NCBI GenBank assembly: GCA_024220505.1 | Contig: JAKZZE010000019.1 | Coordinates: 930,001-994,000 of the forward strand | Length of the DNA: 64,000 nucleotides | Direction: 5' to 3' | DNA from: Rhizopus arrhizus | Taxonomy: Eukaryota; Mucoromycota; Mucoromycetes; Mucorales; Rhizopodaceae | The notes under the pieces: generated by a model | Databases searched by the model: none | Told to the model about the DNA's origin: nothing | What the model saw: only the letters and a program-made list of their open reading frames with translations | Program-made: the position numbers and the translations under genes | Shown here: positions 12,369 to 22,555 of the stretch, one piece after another | Numbering within the stretch: position 1 is the first letter of the stretch | Layout: each line of letters opens with the position of its first letter

Positions 12369-13364
12369 TGCGAATCTGGCGAATCCGTTTTTTTTTTTTT
12401 TTTTTTTTTGTGGTCACAACGTCCTTCAAAGCGCTTGACCATTACGACACTTGTCCAAGCATTTATGAGAATGGCTAACAATGCCTTCAAAGTCACTTAA
12501 CCGCAAACTATTAGAAGCTTCACTGATCCGTGGCATCAACGTTTCCTTCTCAAGGAACTTGTTACGTTTCACTTTACTTTTGACCACTGACCAGAATTGC
12601 TCAATTGGGTTGAGCTCAGGCGAATATTAAGGCAAGTAAACACAGTGGTAGCCATGAGATTCTATGTATTTTGGCAATATCCTCCGATGTATGGATAGGA
12701 GCATTGTACATCACAAGGTAATGACCTTTCATGTGCGGATACTGGTCCATTTCATCCATTGTGGCCTTCAGGAAGCTAACGTAGTGTCCTGTCACTGTTC
12801 CTTTACTCGCATGTCCAACGCTATCCCCTCGTTTTCCTCTTTTTATTGGATGGAGGCTGAGGAAGTCTAAGGCTCCCGGTTTTCAAAAATACTCCTAGGA
12901 TCCTTCTCGTACTGTTTAGCCCATTTTTGCCCCGTACGAACATGAATCCCAAGCTGTGTTGCAGCGGTAGCCGCACTCAGGCACTTCTCAAACATCAGCT
13001 TGAAGAATCTCACTTTGTCCTGATCAGAATAGCGTGTGTAATTTCGCTTCACTGATGTTCCCTTTACAACATCATTACTATCCTTTATTTGATTGTCCAT
13101 TTGCATTGCCTCTTCTTCTTCGATTGCCAGAGGTCGTTGAGCTAAATATTGTATATGAGAGCCCAACGTTTCAAGACGAAACTGCTCCTCATCAACAATA
13201 TAATACATTGGTTCAGGTCTGCCATACTCATCAACGACAGAACCTTTTCCATTTTCAAATAAGAATTGAATGTTCATTGTCTGTAATTTCTGGTGTAATG
13301 TGAAAAAGAAACGAAACGAAAGATAGGCATTTGGATGTGCTCTTATATAATCAACAGATGTCAA
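12369..13364 (-). mobile_element. Mariner-like element family B, copy B2
   Basis: A nearly full-length transposase reading frame on the minus strand, ending in the same T22/A run and GGATTCGCCAGATTCGCAA segment as B1 (12369-12409). I did not find clear terminal repeats. It is head-to-head with element A2; the 13365-13628 interval would serve as promoter for both. A TATATAA-like box at about 13344-13350 lies inside the start region. Confidence 0.72.
12420..13364 (-). pseudogene. Tc1/mariner-type transposase, broken (element B2)
   Basis: The N-terminal part is open from 13364 (or ATG 13277) to 12867 and includes NIQFLFENGKGSVVDEY and a helix-turn-helix region (KVRFFKLMFEKCLSAATAATQLGIHVRTGQKW). 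After a frame break the DDE part follows: HYLVMYNAPIHTSEDI, where the second catalytic Asp of the usual VMDN has become Tyr, then YSPELNPIEQFWSVVK with the catalytic Glu, preceded by an in-frame TAA. Frameshifts, the stop and the lost Asp show it is inactive. The same N-terminal motif recurs at 53.2 kb. Confidence 0.8.
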
Positions 13365-13628
13365 GACTTGTGCAACAGAATATACTTAGCAACAGGACAA
13401 ATGGTTTGTCAGCAAATGATTGTCGCTTTTAAAATTTTACTTTGTCTTTCTGGACCAAGTCAAATTGGCGTTACTGAGGGATTATTGTCGGCTATGATGT
13501 AAAGGTTTTATTTCTTTCCTTTCACTCTAACAATTGAATAACATGATAAAAAATACATTTTTTTATGAAGACGGACGCGATAATGTCTACAATAAGGATG
13601 GAGAGAGAGAGAGAGAGTCTTCGATCCG

Positions 13629-14290
13629 ATGGAAGGTGTATTAACCGAAATCAGTGATCCAAACGTAATACTTGAAGCCATAACGAGCCAAAAGCCTTAT
13701 TTGAGTCTCAAATCAGCAGAAAAAGAAACTACTACAAAAGATTCAACAAAAAAGGCTATAAAAGTGATCAAGAAAGCAGCGTCTACAAAGACTACAACGA
13801 TCAAACCAAAGAGATATTTATTGACCGAATGATCGAGGGTCCTACGGAAAGAGGAAAAGTGACTTTGCATGCAAAGGATCTTGGAATTAATCCTCGTACT
13901 GCTATGCGCTGGTGGAAACACTATCAAGAAACTGAGAAGGTAACTTACAAAAAGCTGCAAAGAAAACCCGACCGACCCAAACTCACTGACTCCTGAGCAT
14001 GATCAGCACATTCAAAAAATAATAGAAAAAGACTCACAACTTTGTGCTGATGACGTTATTGATTCTCTGAAATCGCAGTTTGAGGACCTGAAGATTTCAA
14101 AGACTCAAATAAACCACTACTTGAGAAACAACATGCTTATTTCAATAAAGAAGCCAACCTTCGACCCTATGACAAGAAACACTGAAAATAACTTGCAAAC
14201 GAGATATGACTGGTTCATGCAGTGGAAAGGCTCGGATCTGGGTTACACTAAGAACTGCGTTTTTGTTGATGAGGCTGCATTAAAGACAGC

Positions 14291-14335
<45 letters not shown>

Positions 14336-14810
14336 TGCAGGAGGCAGAGCAAAGAGCAGGCGACATTATTATTGAAAAGCCTACTGTAGAGTACGTTGAT
14401 TTGGAGAAAAGTATTGCCATCGAGAACAACAAGCCAGTAACAAAAGGTACAACTACTGTTCACTTTGTAAGATTTGTAAGTGAGCTCCTTGATATCATGA
14501 ACATGGACGAAAGTCTTATGGATGATTATCTTGTAATGGATTACTGTACTATTCATAAGTCTCATCCAATGGTAAGAAAAATTGAGAGTAGAGGTTATAG
14601 AGTAATGTACTTATCTCCTTGTTCGCCAGAGCTCAACCCAATTGAGCAGTTTTAGGCTATAGTTAAAGGAAAGCTCAAACATCGTCGAATGAAAACTTAT
14701 CGAGTCGAAATGCTGGTGCTTGTAATCAAATTCTTTATGGATTCTCTAGTCAAATCATCCACTGTTGTAATAAAACACCCATGTGAACATGCTTTTAAAA
14801 TCATACTATG
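13629..14810 (+). pseudogene. DDE transposase, broken (element A2)
   Basis: Starts MEGVLTEISDPN as in A1. A one-base shift leads into the helix-turn-helix stretch (ERGKVTLHAKDLGINPRTAMRWWKHY), another shift into DDVIDSLKSQFEDL, and then the first catalytic region FVDEAALK, interrupted by an A41 run (14292-14332). Beyond the run the frame resumes with DDYLVMDYCTIHKS (second Asp) and SPELNPIEQF followed by TAG in place of the conserved Trp, then C-terminal remnants to about 14810. The order Asp-Asp-Glu and motif wording fit the IS630/Tc1/mariner superfamily. Multiple lesions make it inactive. Confidence 0.8.
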
Positions 14811-15394
14811 ATGTTTTCATAACACCATGTCTTTTTAGAATGTAAACCCTGCGAGAATTGGTATGATTAATACAGTTTTATTGGGCTCATCAAAGGATCT
14901 TTAATGGTGATTTTGATCAGTGAATATATCATCATTATGCAGTGACATTACAAGATGACGGTCCAACATTTTATGCTCAACAAGTTTGTTCTTAGCATAT
15001 TTAACATGGAGGTTTGATGAAAAAATAAAGAACTTGACACATTCAGATGCTAATAACTTCTCGAGTTCTACCTACTATAACTACTATTCTATGTGAATCT
15101 AGAAAACAAGTATATTCTATTGCAAGCTACTACATGGTGTAAGCACATTGTAGGCACATTGTAGGCACATTGCTATTATTCGGTTGTGGCTGTGTTTGAA
15201 TAAATGTATATAAATGGGATGAGAGTATTTCTTTTAATATTCATATCAATTTCTGAAGACATTTTTTCTTTTTGTTCATATATTTCACTCATGAAAACAC
15301 ATTGGAAAATGAAAGGAAAGCAAAAGGATACTTTATTCTCTTCAAATCAAAAGAAGCCATCTAAGAGTGAAAATGGTAGGCTTCATATCTAATA
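14811..15394. other. Spacer between transposase and Fanzor relic
   Basis: No coding sequence recognised. An 11-bp unit (GCACATTGTAG) is repeated about three times at 15138-15172. ATAAATG-rich sequence before 15395 could be the leader of the Fanzor gene. Confidence 0.4.
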
Positions 15395-16813
15395 ATGGAT
15401 CGAAATGTCATCGACCACAAAATTGATACTATTATAGACTCGTTTGAACTATGTGTAGAAAACAACTCAGACGACGACTTCCAACCTGTTGTAACAGCTA
15501 GAAAAAGAAAAAGTAAATTGCATTGTCAAACTTGATGTAGGTAAACAGCTAGTCTAACGTATGAAACTCCATCATAGGTAGGGAAAATACTCCACAGAGT
15601 GTATTACAAAAGAGGCTTAAAGGCAAAGGAAAAGATACGGATTCTGAATTTACTACTACAAGTAGTACTGGTATCTCTACAATAGATGAACCTACCGTGT
15701 TCAGTAAAATCACTCTTGATGACTATGATCTTGAATATAGCAGTGACAATTTTGATGCACCTGTCATCAAAAGACTCTTTTTGGGTGAATCAACTAGGTC
15801 TGCTTTTTGTATCACCAAATCAACTTCTGCTGTTGTGGAGTCAAGCACAACTGCTTCTAAAACAAGTCTGACTTTCCCTAAGCCTAGTAAACCTGTTCCG
15901 ACTACTTTCAAGTCAGCTGTAACTTCTGTCAAGTCAAGTTTTTGTCCTGTGCCTGTTGACAAGGCAAGTGACATTAAAGAAGGCCCTAAGAAGATAAGCA
16001 AGCGTGTGATGACAATTAAAACGACTGTAAAGAATATTTGGAAATCAGCATATTTACAGGCATTGTATCATTTGGCTCACACTACCAACTTACTAGTTAC
16101 TGATAGCTCTGTAAAGTCTCAACTGTATGCCACCTATCTAAAAACAATGCTACAACAAAAACATATTTCAGAAAGGCTAGATGATAGTGAGAAAAGCAAA
16201 GTTCTAGAGCTGGCAAAAGAGATGTATAGACGACCACAGCAAAGCAATTACAAAAAGGCTATCAGTGCAGCATTAGAAAAGCTACAAGTTTTATCTTTTC
16301 GAAAATTGAAGTTTTCAAGTAAACTCTTCTTTGGCTAGAATGATCAAAAATTGGTGCGTAGCTTAAAAGCAAAGTTTGGTCAAGATGCTGTCTTAGTTTT
16401 TGGAGATTGATTCGCCCCTAATATCAAGAACCGACAAGAAACAAGGGATTAATCAGGATGTTAAAGAAGAACGGTTTTGTTGTCTACTTAATCAATGAAG
16501 ACAAAACATCTTCCCATTGTCCAACCTGTGAAAATGAATTAGAAAAATTTAAAACCGTGCCAAACCCTCGCCCTTACCAACGGAAAAAGAAGCCAGACAT
16601 GCCATGCAATGGTTTGCTGAGGTAATCCAAAGAAAAAAAAATAGATTAATTCTTGATAACTAATGCATTACTAGGTGCAAGAGCCTCTCATGTCTTAAAC
16701 AACAAGCCACAGGAATAAAAGTAGCCGTATTGAATTTTCTCAAGATCCTAAATAGTTTGAGAAAGACTGGCAAACGTCCTAGCCCTTTCACCAGAAAATA
16801 TCCTTTAGATTAA
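15395..16813 (+). pseudogene. Fanzor-family protein (eukaryotic TnpB homologue), degenerate
   Basis: Exon 1 is 15395-15512 and exon 2 starts at 15578, joined in frame by a 65-nt intron. The N-terminal half is Ser/Thr-rich with a basic stretch, then a conserved block KTTVKNIWKSAYLQALYHLAHTTNLLVT. After TAG at 16336-16338 the frame continues as KLVRSLKAKFGQDAVLVFGD (Asp/Glu-type RuvC segment), then, after shifts and stops, LINEDKTSSHCPTCENELEKF and RCKSLSC, a split zinc ribbon, and LNSLRKTGKRPSPFTRK at the end. The TSS-CPxCE motif followed by the ribbon is typical of TnpB/Fanzor C-termini. The middle section that should hold the first RuvC Asp appears deleted. Such proteins are RNA-guided nucleases in active copies; this one is a relic. 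No omega-RNA was identified. Confidence 0.68.
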
Positions 16814-17048
16814 TCATCTTTAAGTAGAACAAAAGTAGGAAAATCACAAAAAATTCTCAACCAAGGTTATCGCATTGGTCATTTAATACAGGCATTGTAT
16901 TAAATCAAGTACAAAGCGACAACAATAAATGTATTAAACGAAATTTTCATTTAGGTTAGTAACATTTGTTATTCTGGAAACAACATTTGTTTTTTGCTAA
17001 ACGAAGTTTATGTTCTTCAAACCGACAAAATTTACCAGCCCCACTGTA

Positions 17049-19400
17049 TCAGTTTTTATCAAACTCAGTGTAGTAAAAAACGCTATACTTTTAAAAGACA
17101 AAACCCCTTTTGGTTTAATGAGAACATCTTCCAATCAGGGCAGCCAATAATTATTTAAACATAAATACATATGGTCTGATATACAAATTCTTTCATCATT
17201 ACTAGATATAATAAAATGAGGCTCATCGGATCAAACCTCTATTGTCTATTGAATATTTGGTTAACCTTATTTCTAGTCTCTTCTAGGCTTTTTGCCTTTT
17301 ATAAACCGATTATATGTTCTAGTAGAGCAATAAGGGTTAACTTGCCCACTTGATGTACTTGGTCACTATTGATTCGCAAATTTCAGCAGCAGTAGCCAAG
17401 TAAATTTTTGTATAGTTGAAAGGGTTGACGGTGAATGCTGAACTAAATGACAGCTATGGCTGTTTCAGCTAGCTTTATGAGCTTTCAATACAATATTTTT
17501 ACGCGGGCACGGTCCGTGTTTGTTTCATTTGTATTACATTCGTGAATGCTTGCATAATGTGTACTCACTTCTGAAATCATTTTAATTTACTACTTAACTT
17601 TATATCTGCCGATAATTTTGCCGTAATTGTCTGGACATCGTTGCATATGCTTTATAAAAGCTTCTGCAATAAAATAGGCTATAGTTATAATTTAATAGTT
17701 CTTCAAAAATGGAAAGGAAAAGAAAAGTATGAAATAAAGTTTATTGTCTACTTCATTTAACCTTTAAACCGTTTTTTCTTTTTTTTTTTTTTAAAAAAAA
17801 AGAAGAAAAAAGACGGTGAAATACTATATCCGGCTGTAACGACCCAAAAAGCAGTGTGTCTACTCGAGTTGTTTGCAACTTTAGACAAACTAAATTTAGC
17901 TATAAAAGTCGCCTAAATCGTGTTATTTTTTCGGTGATATGTGAAAAGATATCTTTGCCTTTAGACAGATCATGTAAAATCTTTAAAAACAAATATTAAC
18001 ATTGTAAAGTTGTTCAAATCCACGTAGAACCTGAGAATTTACATAAAATTCCGAGCACTCTATCAAAACAGGAAATAGTTTTGTTTGTCCTTTGCAAATA
18101 CTTTTCTTTTTACTACTATAGGAATGTATTCTGTTTATGTTTAATAAATCAATTGTCAATAATACAAATATATCTGTGTTTCAAGGTTATGAACACAGTA
18201 ATTTTATGTTGAATCAAGGTGCAGCAGAAATATTATATAGGATGAAAATACACAACTAGCCTGATGATTTGTTCTAAGATTAACTGGAAAAAAGTAACAC
18301 CTGATCACAATATTATAGTGAGAACAGTTTATGAACCATCAGCTAATCATGAAGGTTATATGAAAGACAAAGCCTTATGCAATCCAAATGACCTTAAAAG
18401 TATTTACAACTTGAATTTAAAAAGAAAAAGAGTGATAGTATCAATGAGACATACCTAAAAGAGTTTCCAAACTACTCAACTGAAATCTATGCATTTATAC
18501 CAGGCATTGATTAAACAAATTAAATGTTGTCATGAATATATTTTTTTTTTAAAAAAAATGCTTTTTAAAACTAACGCATTGAATCATTTTATAATAAAGA
18601 TATTACAGTTATTATGCCTTTCAAACAATAAAAATAAATGCAGTCAACCATCCCTCAAAAATACAAGCAAGCTATGTATTTATGACAGTACTGATTCAAA
18701 GACGTCATGATTCTAGAAGGAGACTGAACCAAAAGATGAATTTAATTGAGTTAGTCAATACTTTCAATCTATCTTGGATCAATTTTAAATTGATATGATG
18801 CTCTTCATCTTACTATACTTTAATCATTTTGTTTTTCAAGTTATTTTACTTTAATAAATTGTCGTTGTAAGTTTAATTGAACAATAGCAAAATCTCCACT
18901 GAATTTTTTTCTTTGTTGTCATACCAAAATCTGTAAGCATCTGCTTATTATTTTCATGTTACTTTTTCTTAATTAGTGCAAGACATCACACAATGATGCT
19001 TCTTTGCCGACTTATTCAATCTGCGGGAAACACATGAATTACTTTATGAAAAAAAGGCTTGTTTTCTCCTGGAATGCTGATTTGTTCCTTTCTTCAGCAG
19101 TCGCCTTTAGAATCGGCACTGGAAAAAGCAAGTAATCCGAGTAGATTTTATTGGCTAAACTAGTGTGTTCAATAACCTAGTGATGATTGCGTGCTTTGAC
19201 GTCTTGTGGCGAAAATCAATGACCACCAATTATGGCAGATTTTTTTAAAAAAAAATATATTAAATTACCTTTGTTTAATAATGAAGAATGTGCCCTTTTT
19301 TTTTTTTTTTTTTTTTTTCCTTCTTAATCAAACAGAGTCATATTTACTTTAATATCTTCTGACCCTTATACCAATCTCTATATCAACTTATGATCTTATA
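17049..19400. other. Intergenic region upstream of the sulfate permease
   Basis: About 2.3 kb without a recognisable gene. Short open frames at 18264-18458 and 18489-18710 lack motifs. A T23 run at 19296-19318, 82 nt before the permease ATG, fits the pyrimidine-rich leaders seen upstream of other genes here. Confidence 0.5.
19296..19320 (+). promoter_or_regulatory. Poly-T/pyrimidine tract before the sulfate permease
   Basis: T23 then CC, 80-105 nt upstream of the ATG at 19401. Similar tracts precede several other genes in the window, so it is probably part of the core promoter or 5' leader. Function is inferred. Confidence 0.35.
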
Positions 19401-21881
19401 ATGCACAGCAGCCCAATTTTTATAGACTATGAGCCCATATCTTACAAGAATGAAGCAAGCAAGCTTGTAAAAACGATGCCAAAACACTTAAAAAACTACA
19501 TTTCAAATAAATTACCTATTATTTATTGGATATATCGCTATAACTTGACATGGTTAATCTCTGATATCATTGCCGGCTTAACAGTGGGCATAGTGGCTGT
19601 TCCGCAAGGGATGGGATATGCTAAGATCGCTAATCTATCTGCGGTAAAAATACAAATATTTAAGTTTTTCAATAAACTAATGTTTGATTTTTGCAGCAAT
19701 ATGGATTGTATTCTTCTTTCATAGGCTTGTGTATCTATTGTTTGCTTGGAACATCAAAAGATATAAACATTGGTCCAACTGCAGTCATGTCATTGCTTGT
19801 TGGTCAAACAGTTGCAAGTGCTACAGCATCTGGTATCTATACTGGGCCGCAGGTTGCAGTTACACTATCCATTTTTAGCGGTTTCATTGCTCTATTTATT
19901 GGCTTGACACGCTTGGGCATCCTGGTTGATTTTATTCCTGGGCCTGCTATTCATGGATTTATGACCGGAAGCAGTATCACTATATCCATTGGGCAGTGGC
20001 CAAAACTATTTGGGATCACTGGCGTCAATACGCATGACTCTGCTTACCTTGTTTTTGGAAATTTCTTTAAACATTTACCAGAAACTAAAGTTGATGTTGC
20101 CTTTGGACTCGTTGGGCTTTTATGGTTATATTCAGTTAGATTCGGTACAGCATATCTCAGCAAAAGATATCCTAGATATGAACGATGGCTTTTCTTTTTT
20201 AATATCATGAGAAATGGTATTCTTGTAATCTTTGGAACTCTGCTAGCTTTTTTAATCAACATCGGAAAGAGTAAAAGTCCAATTTCTATTCTGGGCACTG
20301 TTCCTTCTGGATTTACAGCTATGGCTGTTCCCGATATTAATGTAGGCTTACTGTCTGAGGTAGCTAGTACCTTACCCTCTGTTGTCATCATTCTCATTTT
20401 GGAACACGTCGCTATCGCAAAATCATTTGGTCGCATCAGTAACTACAAAATCGATCCTGATCAAGAGATTATTGCTATAGGCGCAGCCAATGTCATTGGA
20501 AGCTTTTTTGGTAAAATAATAATTACATGTATAATTTTATATCTAAACAAATTTTAATTTAAATCTAGGCGCATATCCCAACACAGGATCTTTCTCCCGT
20601 ACAGCTATTACTGCACGAAGCGGGGCAAGAACACCATTGGCTGGAGTTTTTTCAGCACTTGTTGTGCTTTTATGTCTCTACGCTCTTACACCAGCATTTT
20701 ATTACATCCCTGACGCTATCCTTTCAGCCATCATTATCCATGCAGTTGCTGACCTTGCATCAGGCCCAAAGTTCTTAATCCACTTATTCAAAATTAGCCC
20801 TTTTGAATCATTCACGTTTGTAGCAGCTGTTTTAATTACCTTTTTCACTACAGTTGAATACGGGATTTATGCATCAGTTGCATTATCCATCGTTGGCTTA
20901 CTCTTAAGAATCGCTCGCCCTCGTTATGCTGTTCTCGGTCGCATTCCTACTCAACCAGAACTTGCGATAAACAGTGAAATCAATAATAGCAGCCATACCG
21001 ATACTCTGCCACCTAAACCACATTATGTCTATGTCAGACGAGATCACCAGGCCCTCAGACATTTGGTTCTGCCACCACCACCCGGTATCGTCATATTTCG
21101 CATTGAAGAGGCTCTGACCTATCCCAATTCAGGTTATATAACTGACAAACTGACAGACTATATTGAAAACAACTTTTGTCCTGGAGTGCCTCCCCAAACG
21201 AAAAAAGGTGATAGAGCTTGGAATGACCGTAGATCATTATCGAATGAACAGACAGAGAGCCTCCCCGAGCTACATGCTGTTGTTTTAGACTGCTCAGCAA
21301 TGAACAACCTAGATTCAACTGGCGCTCAAGCTCTTGTTGATCTCAAATCCGCCGTCGATTATTTTGCTGGACATAAAGTAGAATGGCATTTTGCTGGTAT
21401 CTCAAATGCAGCCATTCGCAATACCCTTATTGCTAGTGGATTCGGTAACGATGCACAGCAGACGCCATTTACGGACGAGCCGCCTGTAATAGTGACTTCT
21501 TCTACTGGTGAAAATGAATCACAAAGTATCGATATTGAAAGCGGTAATCATGAAAACCATACTGATAGCAGCAGCCAGTTTTCATCAGTAGAAAAAGAGC
21601 ATACAACTATTGAAAGGATGTACAATGTATCTGAAGTTAACTTATCGCCTGAAATCGATTCAGTCATGTTTAAATCAAGGATACCAACTGAAAAAGAATA
21701 TTATACTACAAACGGTATATCCAAAATGAGTGATATACATTATCTTGAAAAAAATGACTGTCACCCTTGTATTTCCCATGGTCTTCCTGTTGATCGCTAT
21801 CCATTCTTTCACTGGGATATTGAAAGCGCTGTACGTACTGCTTATGATACCCAAAGAAGAGACAGTGTGTCAACCAAGTAA
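19401..21881 (+). CDS. Sulfate permease, SulP/SLC26 family with STAS domain
   Basis: Plasma-membrane anion transporter, probably taking up sulfate for cysteine and methionine synthesis. Exons 19401-19643, 19697-20510 and 20569-21881 join in frame to 789 residues. The N-terminus is about 55 polar residues. The SulP core starts with DIIAGLTVGIVAVPQGMGYAKIANL and continues with GPTAVMSLLVGQ, GFMTGSSITISIGQ and NVIGSFFGAYPNTGSFSRTAI, giving 10-14 membrane helices. A STAS domain lies about residues 500-680 with the hallmark LDCSAMNNLDSTGAQALVDL. Length and domain order match fungal Sul1/Sul2-type permeases. The last 110 residues are polar and variable. An AATAAA lies at 21992. The neighbour at 22556 is convergent. 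Sulfate as substrate is inferred from family. Confidence 0.93.
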
Positions 21882-22555
21882 AAACAGCGAAAAATTTCTT
21901 TGTTCTCTCTCTATTCTGTGTACTATATTGCGCGTGTAAATTGAAATATTAATGTATTTGGCAGTAATTGTATTTAAATAGAAACTGTCTTGAATAAAAA
22001 AAAGTATTAAATTATTTGAGTTATAAAAATAGCCGTATATAAACTGTTTTTTTTCTTCTTCTCTCTCTCTCTCTAATTTAATCCACAGCTTAATGCTTAT
22101 GTTTACAAAATGCAGTTTAGTGAACCTTTGTTATTCAAGGAATACGTTCAAAGAAATTTTTATTCATTAAAATATAAAACCAAATTGGGCACGTGATGTT
22201 TTATTACATCGTTTTTTGCCCTGGTCAGTTTTAGATGATAAAAGTGAATAGAAGGATACCAAGAAGCAATTACTTAAAAAAGGAGAGTAATAAAGAAGCC
22301 TCCAGTAAGTCTTTTAAGTTGCTAAAAAATTGTGGCTGCTACAACATATGGTTGTTTAAAGAGATTTATATAATAACACATCTGGGTTTATGGTCCTGAA
22401 TATGATTATTCATCTTCTTTCTTAATTAGTAAGCGGTACCTAGGTTAATGAACAGTTGCATTGTTGCACCAAACTTTGACCACATATGAGTATTATGCTC
22501 TTGATGTCATAATAAACTTGTATTTATTAGTGTATATTATGTAAGTAGTTTTTGT
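21882..22555. other. Convergent intergenic region between SulP and KICS2-like genes
   Basis: Contains the 3' ends of two converging genes, a short CT repeat (about 22054-22073) and no coding sequence that I recognise. Confidence 0.5.

Larger units (their letters stand above)
13396..17046 (+). mobile_element. Mariner-like element family A, copy A2, carrying a Fanzor gene
   Basis: The left part (13396-14330) matches A1. The right end, 17024-17046 followed by TA, reads inward CAGTGGGGCTGGTAAATTTTGTC and pairs with the A1 end CAATGCGACTGGTAAATCTTGTC. Between them lie the broken transposase and a decayed Fanzor gene in the same orientation. The left terminal repeat of this copy is missing (about 70 bp shorter than A1 at that side, adjoining B2). 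Fanzor genes riding in mariner-type elements of fungi are established; that both genes belong to one unit here is inference from the shared end. Confidence 0.62.

Noticed and set aside
12158..12496. Minus-strand 112-codon frame ending in Lys-rich repeat
   Set aside because: It is the w rong frame of the B2 transposase end joined through a homopolymer to antisense of the nuclease-like gene.
15138..15172. Three-unit 11-bp tandem repeat as a possible CRISPR-like or guide array
   Set aside because: Units are contiguous without unique spacers and too few; a simple tandem duplication.
18264..18710. Two short plus-strand frames upstream of SulP
   Set aside because: No motif, no pyrimidine leader and not connected by plausible introns.
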